From positions 1-64,000 of the forward strand of contig CAMAVQ010000001.1 in NCBI GenBank assembly GCA_945861755.1: a DNA stretch of 64,000 nucleotides. Reading direction: 5' to 3'. Below are positions 9,408 through 17,269 of the stretch, piece after piece. The stretch's first letter is position 1; the number at the start of each line of letters is the position of its first letter. The notes under the pieces are model-generated. The model searched no databases. It worked only from the letters and a program-made list of their open reading frames with translations, and was not told the DNA's origin. Origin of the DNA: Gemmatimonas phototrophica. GTDB lineage: Bacteria > Latescibacterota > UBA2968 > UBA8231. A program made the translations under genes and the position numbers.

Positions 9408-9417
9408 CCCGCCGGCC

Positions 9418-11271
9418 ATGAGATTCGACTGGCGCGGGCCCCGGGCCACTGTCATAGTTGCCTTGGCGGCCGCCGGCCTGTACCTCAACACCTGGGGCCA
9501 CGGCTTCCACTACGACGACTTCCATTCGCTGGTCAACAACCCCCACATCCGCACCCTGGCCGAGGTCCCGGCCTTCTTTCTCGATCCGACCCTTTTTTCC
9601 GCCAATCCCGAAAGCGCCATGTACCGCCCGGTGCTGCTGGTCTCCTACGCCCTCAACTATGCGGCAGGGGGGCTGCAGCCGGCCGGGTACCACTTGGCCA
9701 ATGCCCTGATCCACGGGATCAACGCCGGCCTGGTCCACCGCCTGCTCTTGGCGCTGGGGCAGGGGGGGCTGGCCTTGCCGGCGGCTTTCATCTTTGGCCT
9801 GAGTCCGGTCAACGCCGAGGCCGTCAACTACGTCAGCAGCCGCTCAGAATTGCTGATGGCGAGCTTTTTCTTGCTGGCCTGTCTGGCCCATCTGCGCGGT
9901 GGCCGAGGGTGGGGGCCGGTCGGGTTGGGTGCCGGGGTTCTGGCCTTGCTGACCAAGTCGGTGGCCGCGGTCCTGGTCCCGGTCTTGGCGCTGTGCCAGT
10001 GGTTCAGGGGAGGCTGGCTGGCGTTGCGGCGTGGCTGGCCAGCGCTCTTGGCCTTTGCGGGTTTGGTGTTGGGGTATGTGTTCTTCACCCGGGAACTGGT
10101 GGGGCAGGCTCTGCTCGAACCCATCCGTCCGCACGGGGTGCAGTTGTGGACCCAGCTCAAGGCGGGGGTCTACTATCTTTTGCTGCTGGTCATGCCGGTC
10201 CACCTGAGCGCCGAGCACCAGTTCTCCCTGGCCCGGAACTCATATGATGGGGCGGTGCTGGCGGCAGCGGCGCTGTTGCTGTCGCTGGTCCTGGCGCTGT
10301 GGCCCTGGAAACGAGGCCGTTTTGCCGGGGCCTGGGCAATCCTGTTGCTGCTGCCTGCGGCGCTGGTGCCCCTGGTAGTGCTGGTCAACGAACACCGTCT
10401 CTACCTGGCGGGCATCGGTTTTGCGCTGAGTCTAGCCTGGGCCCTGGGCCAGTTGGCTGGCCGGCGCGGCCCAGTGGCCTGGGGGGCGATTGGTGTGTAT
10501 TATATTGTGCTCGCGCTGCTGGTTCTGCAGCGCAGCGTGGCCTGGGTCGACGAGTTGAGCCTGTGGCAGGATGCGGCTCGCCACGCCCCCCTGATGCTCA
10601 AGCCCCACCTGCGCCTGGCAGACGCCCTGGCCGCGCAAGGACGCCTGGCCGAGGCCGAGGCCGCCTATCTGCAGGCGCTGGCCCTGCGGCCCCAGCATCC
10701 GGGGGCGCGCAACAACCTCGGGTCTCTGTATATGAAACAGGGCCGGCTGCCCGAGGCCGAAGCCCAGTTCGCGGCCCTGCTGCAGTCTTCGCCGGACAAT
10801 ATCCCGGCCCGACTCAACCTGGGGGCGGTGCAGATGGCCCAGGGGCAATGGCAGGAAGCGGCCCTGCAGTACCGTCAGGCGCTGGCTGCGGGCGAAGCTG
10901 GGGGGGAAGCCGAGGAGAAACTGGGCCTCATCGCCCTCAACTATCAGCAGGACCCGTACCAGGCGCTCGGCCATTTTGACCGCGCCCTGGCCCGGCACCG
11001 GCACCCCCAGTTGCTGGTCCTGCGCGGGGTGGCCCTGCGGGCCCTGCAGCGACCGGCCGAGGCCGAGGAGGCTTACCGCCAGGCGCTGAGTCTGGACGCC
11101 GGCAGCCTCGAAGCTTGGTTCAACCTGGGCAATCTCTGCGCCGCACAGGGTGACCGGTCCGGGGCGGCGGCGGCGTACCGCCAGGTGGTGCAATTGGCAC
11201 CGGCCAGCGGGTTGGGCCGGCGCGCTGCGGGGGAACTGAATAAGATCGACGGGTCTCAAATACCACCATAA
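9418..11271 (+). CDS. TMTC-like GT-C membrane protein with TPR tail (paralogue 1)
   Basis: A 617-residue protein with ten or so hydrophobic segments (~10-400) and about six TPR units (~400-610). The first extracytoplasmic loop has HGFHYDDFHSLVNNPHIR, with the Asp-Asp expected for GT-C glycosyltransferases, followed by MYRPVLLVSYALNY, NYVSSRSE and LVNEHRLY. This pattern and order match eukaryotic TMTC O-mannosyltransferases, which transfer mannose from a lipid donor to secreted proteins. The substrate is unknown here. The ATG at 9418 lies 10 bases after mec with no clear RBS. Paralogues are at 11621 and 16125. Confidence 0.75.
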   Translation: MRFDWRGPRATVIVALAAAGLYLNTWGHGFHYDDFHSLVNNPHIRTLAEVPAFFLDPTLFSANPESAMYRPVLLVSYALNYAAGGLQPAGYHLANALIHGINAGLVHRLLLALGQGGLALPAAFIFGLSPVNAEAVNYVSSRSELLMASFFLLACLAHLRGGRGWGPVGLGAGVLALLTKSVAAVLVPVLALCQWFRGGWLALRRGWPALLAFAGLVLGYVFFTRELVGQALLEPIRPHGVQLWTQLKAGVYYLLLLVMPVHLSAEHQFSLARNSYDGAVLAAAALLLSLVLALWPWKRGRFAGAWAILLLLPAALVPLVVLVNEHRLYLAGIGFALSLAWALGQLAGRRGPVAWGAIGVYYIVLALLVLQRSVAWVDELSLWQDAARHAPLMLKPHLRLADALAAQGRLAEAEAAYLQALALRPQHPGARNNLGSLYMKQGRLPEAEAQFAALLQSSPDNIPARLNLGAVQMAQGQWQEAALQYRQALAAGEAGGEAEEKLGLIALNYQQDPYQALGHFDRALARHRHPQLLVLRGVALRALQRPAEAEEAYRQALSLDAGSLEAWFNLGNLCAAQGDRSGAAAAYRQVVQLAPASGLGRRAAGELNKIDGSQIPP

Positions 11272-11292
11272 AAATATCTGAGGAGGAAATCG

Positions 11293-11571
11293 ATGGCAGT
11301 CAAAGTACATATCCCCACTCCGCTGCGCCGCTTGACCGAAAACCAGGCTGAAGTGGAGATCGAGGCGGGCAACGTGGCCGAACTGGTGGAAAACCTGGAA
11401 AAGGCCCACCCGGGCATCCGGGAAAAGCTGCTCGACGAGAGTGGGGAGATCCGCCGCTACGTCAATATCTACGTCAATGAGGAAGACATCCGCTTCCTGG
11501 ACGGGGCGCAAACCGCCCTGAAGGACCACGACGTGGTCTCCATCGTGCCGGCCATCGCCGGGGGGTATTGA
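11293..11571 (+). CDS. cysO: CysO-like MoaD/ThiS-family sulfur carrier with Gly-Gly-Tyr end
   Basis: A 92-residue beta-grasp protein. The N-terminal VKVHIPTPLRRLT and the C-terminal VVSIVPAIAGGY are typical of CysO-type sulfur carriers, which are adenylated and converted to a thiocarboxylate at the terminal glycine. Here the stop codon follows GGG GGG TAT, so one Tyr lies beyond the diglycine and must be removed before activation if the protein works in the usual way. The Mec-like protease encoded upstream is the obvious candidate. RBS GAGGAGGAAATCG precedes the ATG. The activating E1-like enzyme (MoeZ/MoeB) is not in the window. Confidence 0.88.
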   Translation: MAVKVHIPTPLRRLTENQAEVEIEAGNVAELVENLEKAHPGIREKLLDESGEIRRYVNIYVNEEDIRFLDGAQTALKDHDVVSIVPAIAGGY

Positions 11572-11620
11572 TCCCGGCCGTGCGGCGGGGTACTCCAGAC
11601 GGGTGCCTGGCTCCTTTTTA

Positions 11621-13588
11621 ATGGGCCTCTTTACTTCGCCAGCACGTTTCCTGGGCCTGGTGGCGTTGCTCTTGCTGGGCGTCTACGCCGGCTCCTTTCG
11701 CAACGGTTTTCACTACGACGACTTTCATTCCCTCGTCGAAAACCCGCACATCCGGGATTTGGGGAACTTAGGGCGCTTTTTTGTCGATCCCCAGCTCTTC
11801 TCCTCGCAGCCGGAGCGGGCCATGTACCGACCGCTGCTGCTGGTCAGCTACGCGTTCAACTACCAGGTTTCCCAGTATGGGCTGCCCGGGTACCACCTGG
11901 TGAACTGGGGCCTGCACCTGGTCTGTACCTTCCTGGTTTACCTGCTGGGGCGTTCGCTCTTGGGTTCGGCCCTGGCACCGGCCCTGGGGGCATTGTTTTT
12001 TGCGCTGCACCCCCTGCAGGTCGAGGTGGTCAACTATATCAGCAGCCGCTCCGAGACCCTGGCGGCCTGCGGCTGTCTGGGCAGTTTGGTGGCCTACGCG
12101 TACTGGCGGCGGGGAGGGCCGGTTTGGCTCTATGGGGTTTCGCTGGGGGCGCTGGTCTGCGGGCTGCTGGGCAAGTCCACGGCCCTGGCCTGGCCGCTGG
12201 TCTTAGCGCTGTACGAGTGGTCGCAGCCGGCGGTGGGTCCGCGGCGCTGGCGCTTCCATCTGGGCTACTGGCTGGCAGCGGGTCTCTACCTATTATTCAC
12301 CCAGTCGATGGTGGCCAAGGCCCTGGGGCAACCGGTGCGCCCCCTGGCGGTGCAATTCTTCACCCAGCTCAAGGCCGGGGTCTATTATATATACCTGACC
12401 GCCGTGCCCCTGCACCTGAGCGTTGAGCACCCTTTCGCCGAAGCCCTTTCTCTGTTCAGCCTGCCGGTGGTGCTGGCGACGCTGATGCTCGGGTCGCTGG
12501 GCGCGGTTTGCTGGCACCTGGGAAAGGGGGGCGCATCGACTTGGTTGCTGGCCGGGGGTGCGGTGCTGGCGCTCTTGCCGGCCTCATTGGTGCCCCTGAA
12601 CGTGCTGGTCAACGAGCATCGCTTATATGGATCTCTGGTTTTTGTCTCGCTGGGCCTGGCAGCCGTGGTGGTCCGGCAGGACCGGCTGGCCTGGGCCGGG
12701 GTCGGGGTGCTGCTGGTGTTGGGACTGCTGGCCCACCAGCGCAGCCAGGTGTGGCGCGACGAATTGAGCCTCTGGCAGGATGCCGTGGCCAAAGCCCCAG
12801 GTATGTACCGGACCCATTTGCACCTGGGAGGGGCGCTGGAACAGGAGGGGCGCCTGCCCGAGGCCCTGCGCAGCTACCAAGGGGCGGCGCAACTGGCCCC
12901 CGAAGCGGTGGAGGCCCACTACAATCTGGGCAATGCCCTGCGCCAGGTCGGCCGTTTCGACGAGGCGGCGGCGGCCTATGCCCGGGCCCTGGCGCTGGAA
13001 CCGGATTTCTTTCAGGCCCAGGTCAACCTGGCGGCGCTGTACCTGCAGGCCGGCAAGGCCGCCCAAGCCGAACCCCTGTTGCGGCGGGCCGTCCAGTTGC
13101 GCCCGGAAGTGGCACAGACTCACCTGCAACTGGGCGTGTTCTGCCGGACTCAGGGGTTGCTGGCCGAAGCGGAGCGCGAGTACCAGCAGGCCGCGGCGCT
13201 GCGTCCCGATCTGGTGGAGGCCTATTTCAATCTGGCCAATCTGTACTTCGATACCGACAGGTACCCGCAGGCGATCCAGGCGTACCAGCGGACTCTGGCC
13301 CTGGGCCCCCACGGGGATGCCTATTACAATCTGGGTGATCTGTACCTGCACCAGGGGGAGTACCAGCGCGCCGCCGAGATCTTTGCCCAGGGCCTGGCGC
13401 GTGTTCCCGGCACAACCAAGCTCTCCTATGGTCTGGGGCGGGCGCAGGACGGGCTGGGGCTGGGTCGCGAGGCCGCCGCCAGTTACCGCACTTTTCTCAA
13501 CAGTAACCAGGCACCCCCGGCTTTGGCAGAACAGTTGCGCCAACGCCTGCAGACCCTCGAAAACATCACTTCCCAGGAGCCAAGATGA
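11621..13588 (+). CDS. TMTC-like GT-C membrane protein with TPR tail (paralogue 2)
   Basis: At 655 residues this is the largest of three paralogues. It shares NGFHYDDFHSLVENPHIR, MYRPLLLVSYAFNY, HPLQVEVVNYISSRSE, LLGKSTALAWPL and LVNEHRLYG with the others, then has about seven canonical TPRs (for example AHYNLGNALRQVGRFDEAA) from residue ~415 to the end. The GT-C-type membrane part predicts lipid-linked sugar transfer outside the membrane, and the TPRs predict partner binding. Start uncertain: the ATG at 11621 or an in-frame GTG at 11603, both with poor ribosome sites. Its stop overlaps the cysK start. Confidence 0.75.
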   Translation: MGLFTSPARFLGLVALLLLGVYAGSFRNGFHYDDFHSLVENPHIRDLGNLGRFFVDPQLFSSQPERAMYRPLLLVSYAFNYQVSQYGLPGYHLVNWGLHLVCTFLVYLLGRSLLGSALAPALGALFFALHPLQVEVVNYISSRSETLAACGCLGSLVAYAYWRRGGPVWLYGVSLGALVCGLLGKSTALAWPLVLALYEWSQPAVGPRRWRFHLGYWLAAGLYLLFTQSMVAKALGQPVRPLAVQFFTQLKAGVYYIYLTAVPLHLSVEHPFAEALSLFSLPVVLATLMLGSLGAVCWHLGKGGASTWLLAGGAVLALLPASLVPLNVLVNEHRLYGSLVFVSLGLAAVVVRQDRLAWAGVGVLLVLGLLAHQRSQVWRDELSLWQDAVAKAPGMYRTHLHLGGALEQEGRLPEALRSYQGAAQLAPEAVEAHYNLGNALRQVGRFDEAAAAYARALALEPDFFQAQVNLAALYLQAGKAAQAEPLLRRAVQLRPEVAQTHLQLGVFCRTQGLLAEAEREYQQAAALRPDLVEAYFNLANLYFDTDRYPQAIQAYQRTLALGPHGDAYYNLGDLYLHQGEYQRAAEIFAQGLARVPGTTKLSYGLGRAQDGLGLGREAAASYRTFLNSNQAPPALAEQLRQRLQTLENITSQEPR

Positions 13589-14502
13589 AGAAAGCCCGCA
13601 ATGCCCTCGAACTGATCGGCGCCACTCCCCTGGTCCGCCTCAACCGGGTGGTGGACCAGGGCGGGGCCGAGGTCTGGGCCAAGATAGAAGGGACTAACCC
13701 GGGCGGCAGCGTCAAGGACCGCATCGCTCTGGCCATGGTCGAGGCAGCCGAGGCGGCCGGTCAGCTTAAACCTGGCAGCACCATTGTCGAGCCCACCAGC
13801 GGCAATACCGGTATCGGCCTGGCCCTGGTGGCGGCAGTCAAAGGATACAAGTTGATCGTCACCATGTTCGACACCGCCAGCCGCGAGCGCCGCCTGCAGA
13901 TGCAGGCCTACGGGGCCGAGGTGGTCCTCACCCCGGCGGCCGAGGGCATGCGGGGGGCCATCGACAAGGCCCTCGAACTGAAGCAGCAACACCCCGAGTA
14001 CTTCCTGCCTCAACAGTTCACCAATCCGGCCAACCCGGAGATCCACCGACGCACCACCGGCCCAGAGATCCTCGAGCAGATGGAGGGGCAGGTCGATGCT
14101 TTTGTGGCCGGGGTGGGTACTGGTGGCTCGATCACCGGGGTAGGAGAGGCCCTCAAGGCGGTGCTGCCGCAGGTGCGTATTATCGCGGTGGAACCCCAGG
14201 GGTCGCCGGTGCTTTCGGGAGGGGAACCGGGCTTCAGTTATATAGAAGGGATCGGGGCCGGCTTCGTGCCTCAGGTGCTCAACCGCGCGGTCATCGACGA
14301 GGTGCGCACCATAAGCGACGACGACGCCTACAGCATGACCCGCCGGCTAGCCAGGGAAGAGGGGTTGCTGGTGGGCATTTCGGCCGGGGCCAATGTACAC
14401 ATGGCCGGAGTGGTGGCCCGGGAATTGGGGCCGGGAAAGAAGGTGGTCACCATCCTGTGCGACGACGGCCTGCGCTACCTGAGCACCCGGGTTTTCGAGT
14501 AG
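13585..14502 (+). CDS. cysK: Cysteine synthase, CysK type
   Basis: A 305-residue fold-type II PLP enzyme with K44 in NPGGSVKDR, the substrate loop PTSGNTGIG and the phosphate-binding GTGGSITGVG. The block SYIEGIGAGFVPQVLN is the CysK-type signature, so this is the O-acetylserine sulfhydrylase of the pair, distinct from the CysM-like enzyme at 7962. The ATG overlaps the stop of the preceding TPR protein (ATGA), so the two are translationally coupled. It converges on the minus-strand paralogue with only 9 bases between stop codons and no visible terminator. Confidence 0.93.
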   Translation: MKKARNALELIGATPLVRLNRVVDQGGAEVWAKIEGTNPGGSVKDRIALAMVEAAEAAGQLKPGSTIVEPTSGNTGIGLALVAAVKGYKLIVTMFDTASRERRLQMQAYGAEVVLTPAAEGMRGAIDKALELKQQHPEYFLPQQFTNPANPEIHRRTTGPEILEQMEGQVDAFVAGVGTGGSITGVGEALKAVLPQVRIIAVEPQGSPVLSGGEPGFSYIEGIGAGFVPQVLNRAVIDEVRTISDDDAYSMTRRLAREEGLLVGISAGANVHMAGVVARELGPGKKVVTILCDDGLRYLSTRVFE

Positions 14503-14511
14503 CCCACTACT

Positions 14512-16125
14512 TCAGGGGCCAAATCGTTCCTTGAGGGCGGGGTCCAGCTGAATGGCCCGGCCCAGGGCCAGGACGGCCTGCTCGCGCCGCCCGCTGTCGC
14601 GGCAGGCCAGCCCCAGATTGAGCCAGATCTCCGCCTGCTCAGGGGCGCGCGCCAGGGCCTGCTGGTACAGGGCGATGGCTCGGTCGCTTTGCCCCTGTCC
14701 CGCATAGACCAACCCCAGGTTGTTGAGCGCTTCCACCATGCCCGGCTCGGTTGCCAGCGCCTGTTCAAACGCCGCAGCGGCCTTTCCCAAGGCGCCCTGT
14801 TCCCGGTAAACCGCTCCCAGATTGACCTGGGCCCGCGTATAGGCTGGGCTGAGGGCTACCGCTTTTTCATACGCCTGGCGGGCGTGTTCCAGGTCACCTG
14901 CCTGGTGGTAGGCGTACCCTAGGTTGTACTGGGCTTCGGCCATCAAGGGCGCGCGCCGCACCGCGTCCTGCCACAAGGTCAATTCATCCCGCCACACCCC
15001 GGCCCGCACAAAACACAGCACGCCCAGCAACAGGCACAGGACCCATAGCGGCCAGTGCGCCCGGCTCTCCGTCAGCCAGTGGGCCGCCAGCAAAGCCATG
15101 CCGAAGAGGGCGAGGTACAGGCGGTGGTCATTTACCAAGATGTTGAGCGGGATCACCAGCGTGGGCGAGAGGCTGAGCAGGAACCAGCCCAGGGCAAAGG
15201 GGACCCAGGGGGAACCGCTCCGCCAGGCCCACCAGACCAGGCTGAGGGAAACCAGCAGACCCAGCAAGGGCAGGGCGGCACCGAGACTGGCTGAGGTGAA
15301 AAACTGCTGCTGGATATTGAGGTGTACCGGCATGATGCTCAGGAGCAGGTAGTGGACCAGGGCCTTGGCCTGGGTGGCGACTTGGGAGGAGAAATCGCGG
15401 ACCTGGGAGGCCTTCTCGATGCCCTGGCCCGAGAGTGCGGCATAGAGAAAGACATAGAGACTGCTCAGGATCCAGTAGGGCAGGTGTGGTTTCAGCGGCC
15501 GGCGCGGGGCGAGGAGGTAGTGATGGAGCAGCAGCAGCAGGGGCAGGGCCAGCGCCGTGGACTTGCTCAACAACCCCAGGGCGAAGGCCAAAAGGGACAG
15601 AGGGAGCCATAGCCGGCGGGCCGGTGCGTCCAGCGAATGGAGATAAGCCGAAAAGGCGGCGAGGCTGAAGAGGCCGGCCATGGATTCGGAGCGGCTGCTG
15701 ATATAATTGACCACCTCAGTCTGCGCCGGGTGCAGGCCGAAAAGCAGGGCACCTGCCAGGGCCGGCAACCGGGCAAAACCCAACTGGCCGAGCAGGTGGA
15801 AGACCAGCAGGGTCGCCAGGCAGTGGATGGCCAGGTTGAAGGCCAGGTACCCGCGCGCCGTATAGCCGCTCAGGGCATAGTTAAAGGTATAGGTGACGAC
15901 GACCAGGGGCCGGTACATGGCGTAGGTGGGATTTTCGGAGAAGGTGCGGGCGTCGGTGAAAAAGGAGGGCAGGGCCTCCAGGCTGCGGACATGCGGGTTT
16001 TTTAAGAGGGAGTGCTCGTCGTCGTAATGAAAGCCGTTGCCCAGGCTGCGGACGTGGAAAACCAGCAGGACGAGGAGCAGGAAGAGGTAGGGGACCACTC
16101 CCTGGCGGGCGAACCCCACAGCCAT
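14512..16125 (-). CDS. TMTC-like GT-C membrane protein with TPR tail (paralogue 3)
   Basis: A 537-residue paralogue on the opposite strand to the other two. It keeps NGFHYDDEHSLLKNPHVR, MYRPLVVVTYTFNY, VVNYISSRSE, LLSKSTALALPL and LVNDHRLY, and has about four TPRs after residue ~390, so the TPR tail is shorter. The ATG abuts the T-run of the rpsT terminator, leaving no room for a leader from rpsT unless the terminator is read through. An internal GTG about eight codons later is an alternative start. Role as for the other copies: predicted lipid-donor sugar transferase. Confidence 0.72.
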   Translation of the reverse strand: MAVGFARQGVVPYLFLLLVLLVFHVRSLGNGFHYDDEHSLLKNPHVRSLEALPSFFTDARTFSENPTYAMYRPLVVVTYTFNYALSGYTARGYLAFNLAIHCLATLLVFHLLGQLGFARLPALAGALLFGLHPAQTEVVNYISSRSESMAGLFSLAAFSAYLHSLDAPARRLWLPLSLLAFALGLLSKSTALALPLLLLLHHYLLAPRRPLKPHLPYWILSSLYVFLYAALSGQGIEKASQVRDFSSQVATQAKALVHYLLLSIMPVHLNIQQQFFTSASLGAALPLLGLLVSLSLVWWAWRSGSPWVPFALGWFLLSLSPTLVIPLNILVNDHRLYLALFGMALLAAHWLTESRAHWPLWVLCLLLGVLCFVRAGVWRDELTLWQDAVRRAPLMAEAQYNLGYAYHQAGDLEHARQAYEKAVALSPAYTRAQVNLGAVYREQGALGKAAAAFEQALATEPGMVEALNNLGLVYAGQGQSDRAIALYQQALARAPEQAEIWLNLGLACRDSGRREQAVLALGRAIQLDPALKERFGP

Positions 16126-16150
16126 AAAAAGCCCGCCCCCGGTGGCGGGC
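16126..16150 (-). terminator. Rho-independent terminator of rpsT
   Basis: A 7-bp stem (GCCCGCC at 16131-16137 with GGCGGGC at 16144-16150) is followed on the minus strand by five T (16126-16130). It sits directly between rpsT and the TMTC-like gene, whose ATG is the next three bases. Confidence 0.85.
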
Positions 16151-16164
16151 GGGCCCCCAGGAAA

Positions 16165-16419
16165 CTAGGCCAGTTTCTGAACCAGTTTGGTAAGGCGGGA
16201 TTTGTAGCGGTCAGCGGTTTTCTTATGGATCACGCCTTTTTTGGCGGTTTTGTCGATCTGTGAGGCGGCTTTGACCAGCGCCAGCTTGGCCACGGCCGGG
16301 TCGGCGGCGGTGCGCACCGCTTTGATGGCCGAGCGCATGGCCGTGCGGGTAGCGCGGTTGCGGATCTGGGCCTTGCGGCTCTGCAGCAGACTCTTCTTGG
16401 AGGCTCTAAGTTTTGGCAA
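16165..16419 (-). CDS. rpsT: Small ribosomal subunit protein bS20
   Basis: An 84-residue, Lys/Arg/Ala-rich helical protein of normal S20 length, with SRKAQIRNRATRTAMRSAIK and a C-terminal HKKTADRYKSRLTKLVQ that match the family. It binds 16S rRNA early in 30S assembly. The start codon is TTG, with AGGAG 7 bases upstream. E. coli rpsT also starts with UUG, which is linked there to autoregulation; the same may apply here. It has its own terminator and a long AT-rich upstream region in which I could not fix a promoter. Confidence 0.96.
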   Translation of the reverse strand: MPKLRASKKSLLQSRKAQIRNRATRTAMRSAIKAVRTAADPAVAKLALVKAASQIDKTAKKGVIHKKTADRYKSRLTKLVQKLA

Positions 16420-16550
16420 CGCGGGGCTCCTTTTCTGGGGGTGCGGGCAAAAAATTCCAGTGTAGCTACAATCTCAGCAAGGACAGTAATTGGCGTTATT
16501 GTATTAAAAACAACAAATTAAATTAGAAGTAATACGTGATACAACGTGCT

Positions 16551-16566
16551 TGGCACATGCCTTGCT
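16551..16566 (+). promoter_or_regulatory. Sigma-54 (-24/-12) promoter
   Basis: TGGCAC, five bases, TTGCT, with the GG and GC elements 12 bases apart, which matches TGGCACG-N4-TTGCW at all but one core position; a pyrimidine precedes it as in the consensus. The predicted start is near 16577. No open reading frame follows within 600 bases on this strand. Confidence 0.55.
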
Positions 16567-16693
16567 TAAACCTGCTGCCAAGTCCATGTCCCTCACCAAG
16601 GCCTCATCGTCTGGCGCGCTCCCTAAGACTCTTGCGGGCCTGGCGATGAATATCCCCACCCAAAGGGACACAACAGGGACTGAAAGCGGAAAA

Positions 16694-16721
16694 GAGCCGG
16701 TTCCCCCCTAGGAACCGGCTC
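16694..16721. terminator. Strong hairpin, possible terminator
   Basis: A perfect 11-bp stem (GAGCCGGTTCC with GGAACCGGCTC) with a 6-base loop. On the minus strand TTTT follows directly, which is terminator-like; on the plus strand a loosely T-rich stretch follows. It could end a short sigma-54 transcript or a minus-strand transcript. Confidence 0.45.
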
Positions 16722-17184
16722 GCATATTCCTTCAATCTTTCCAATATAAACCGCCGTCTCGGAACTGGCAAGGCGCGGCGGGCCGGCAGCGAGAAATTAA
16801 GTCCTCAAAAAAAGGCTCCAACATCCGATAAAGTAGTACAGCAGCGCCCTAAGCCCACAGACCATCGATCGGAAGACAGCGCCAAAAAACAGAGAAGGGA
16901 AGGGGTCGTGTGGGTTCAAGTTCCGGAAGGAAAATAGTTCTGAAGTTCGCAATTTGGCTGCCGATAAGAAGAAATAAGGCCAATAGTTGTCCACGGATAT
17001 AGAGCTGTGAAAAAACTTGTTCCCCAAGGTAGTGTTCAACATGAGATGAAAAAACAATCGCCATATCCATCCACATTTGTTTGCCGCCAGATGGCAAGGA
17101 GGTGTCGCATAACCTTCAAAAAACCAGACTCAAGGACCCGTAGGGGCGGGTCCGATGGTCTTTTGCTACGAAGGGCCTGGCCCC

Positions 17185-17223
17185 CCGTCGATAGGGAAGT
17201 CGACGGTGGCCGGCTGCTATATT
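17185..17223 (+). promoter_or_regulatory. Palindrome next to a TATATT box, upstream of the giant secreted protein gene
   Basis: CCGTCGA (17185-17191) and TCGACGG (17200-17206) form a perfect 7+7 inverted repeat with 8 bases between. TATATT lies at 17218-17223, where a -10 box would give a start near 17230. No TTGACA-like -35 box is present; the palindrome occupies that position, so it could be an activator or repressor site. Confidence 0.4.
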
Positions 17224-17269
17224 CCGCTTTCAGTCATCCAAGTTGTGTCCATGGAAGGAGCGTCGAAAT

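Larger units (their letters stand above)
16420..17269. other. Long gap without a supported protein gene, lower GC
   Basis: About 850 bases between rpsT and the giant secreted protein gene. It is visibly AT-richer than its surroundings. It holds a sigma-54-type promoter (16551-16566), a perfect 11-bp hairpin (16694-16721), a 7-bp hairpin at 17134-17153 and a palindrome with a TATATT box (17185-17223). Two minus-strand frames of 82 and 86 codons (16797-17097) resemble no family I know and lack ribosome sites. No tRNA or known riboswitch fold was recognised. Confidence 0.6.

Noticed and set aside
8001-9491. 496-codon minus-strand frame over cysM and mec
   Set aside because: Both plus-strand genes show clear catalytic motifs; the antisense frame shows none.
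10432-11529. 365-codon minus-strand frame over the first TMTC-like gene and cysO
   Set aside because: Antisense to two recognised genes, with low-complexity Q/G/R composition.
16797-17097. Two overlapping minus-strand frames of 82 and 86 codons in the long gap
   Set aside because: No ribosome binding site, no recognisable domain and the two frames compete for the same DNA.
17134-17153. GGACCCG hairpin as a terminator or riboswitch
   Set aside because: Only 7 bp with a weak T stretch after it, and it matches no riboswitch I know.
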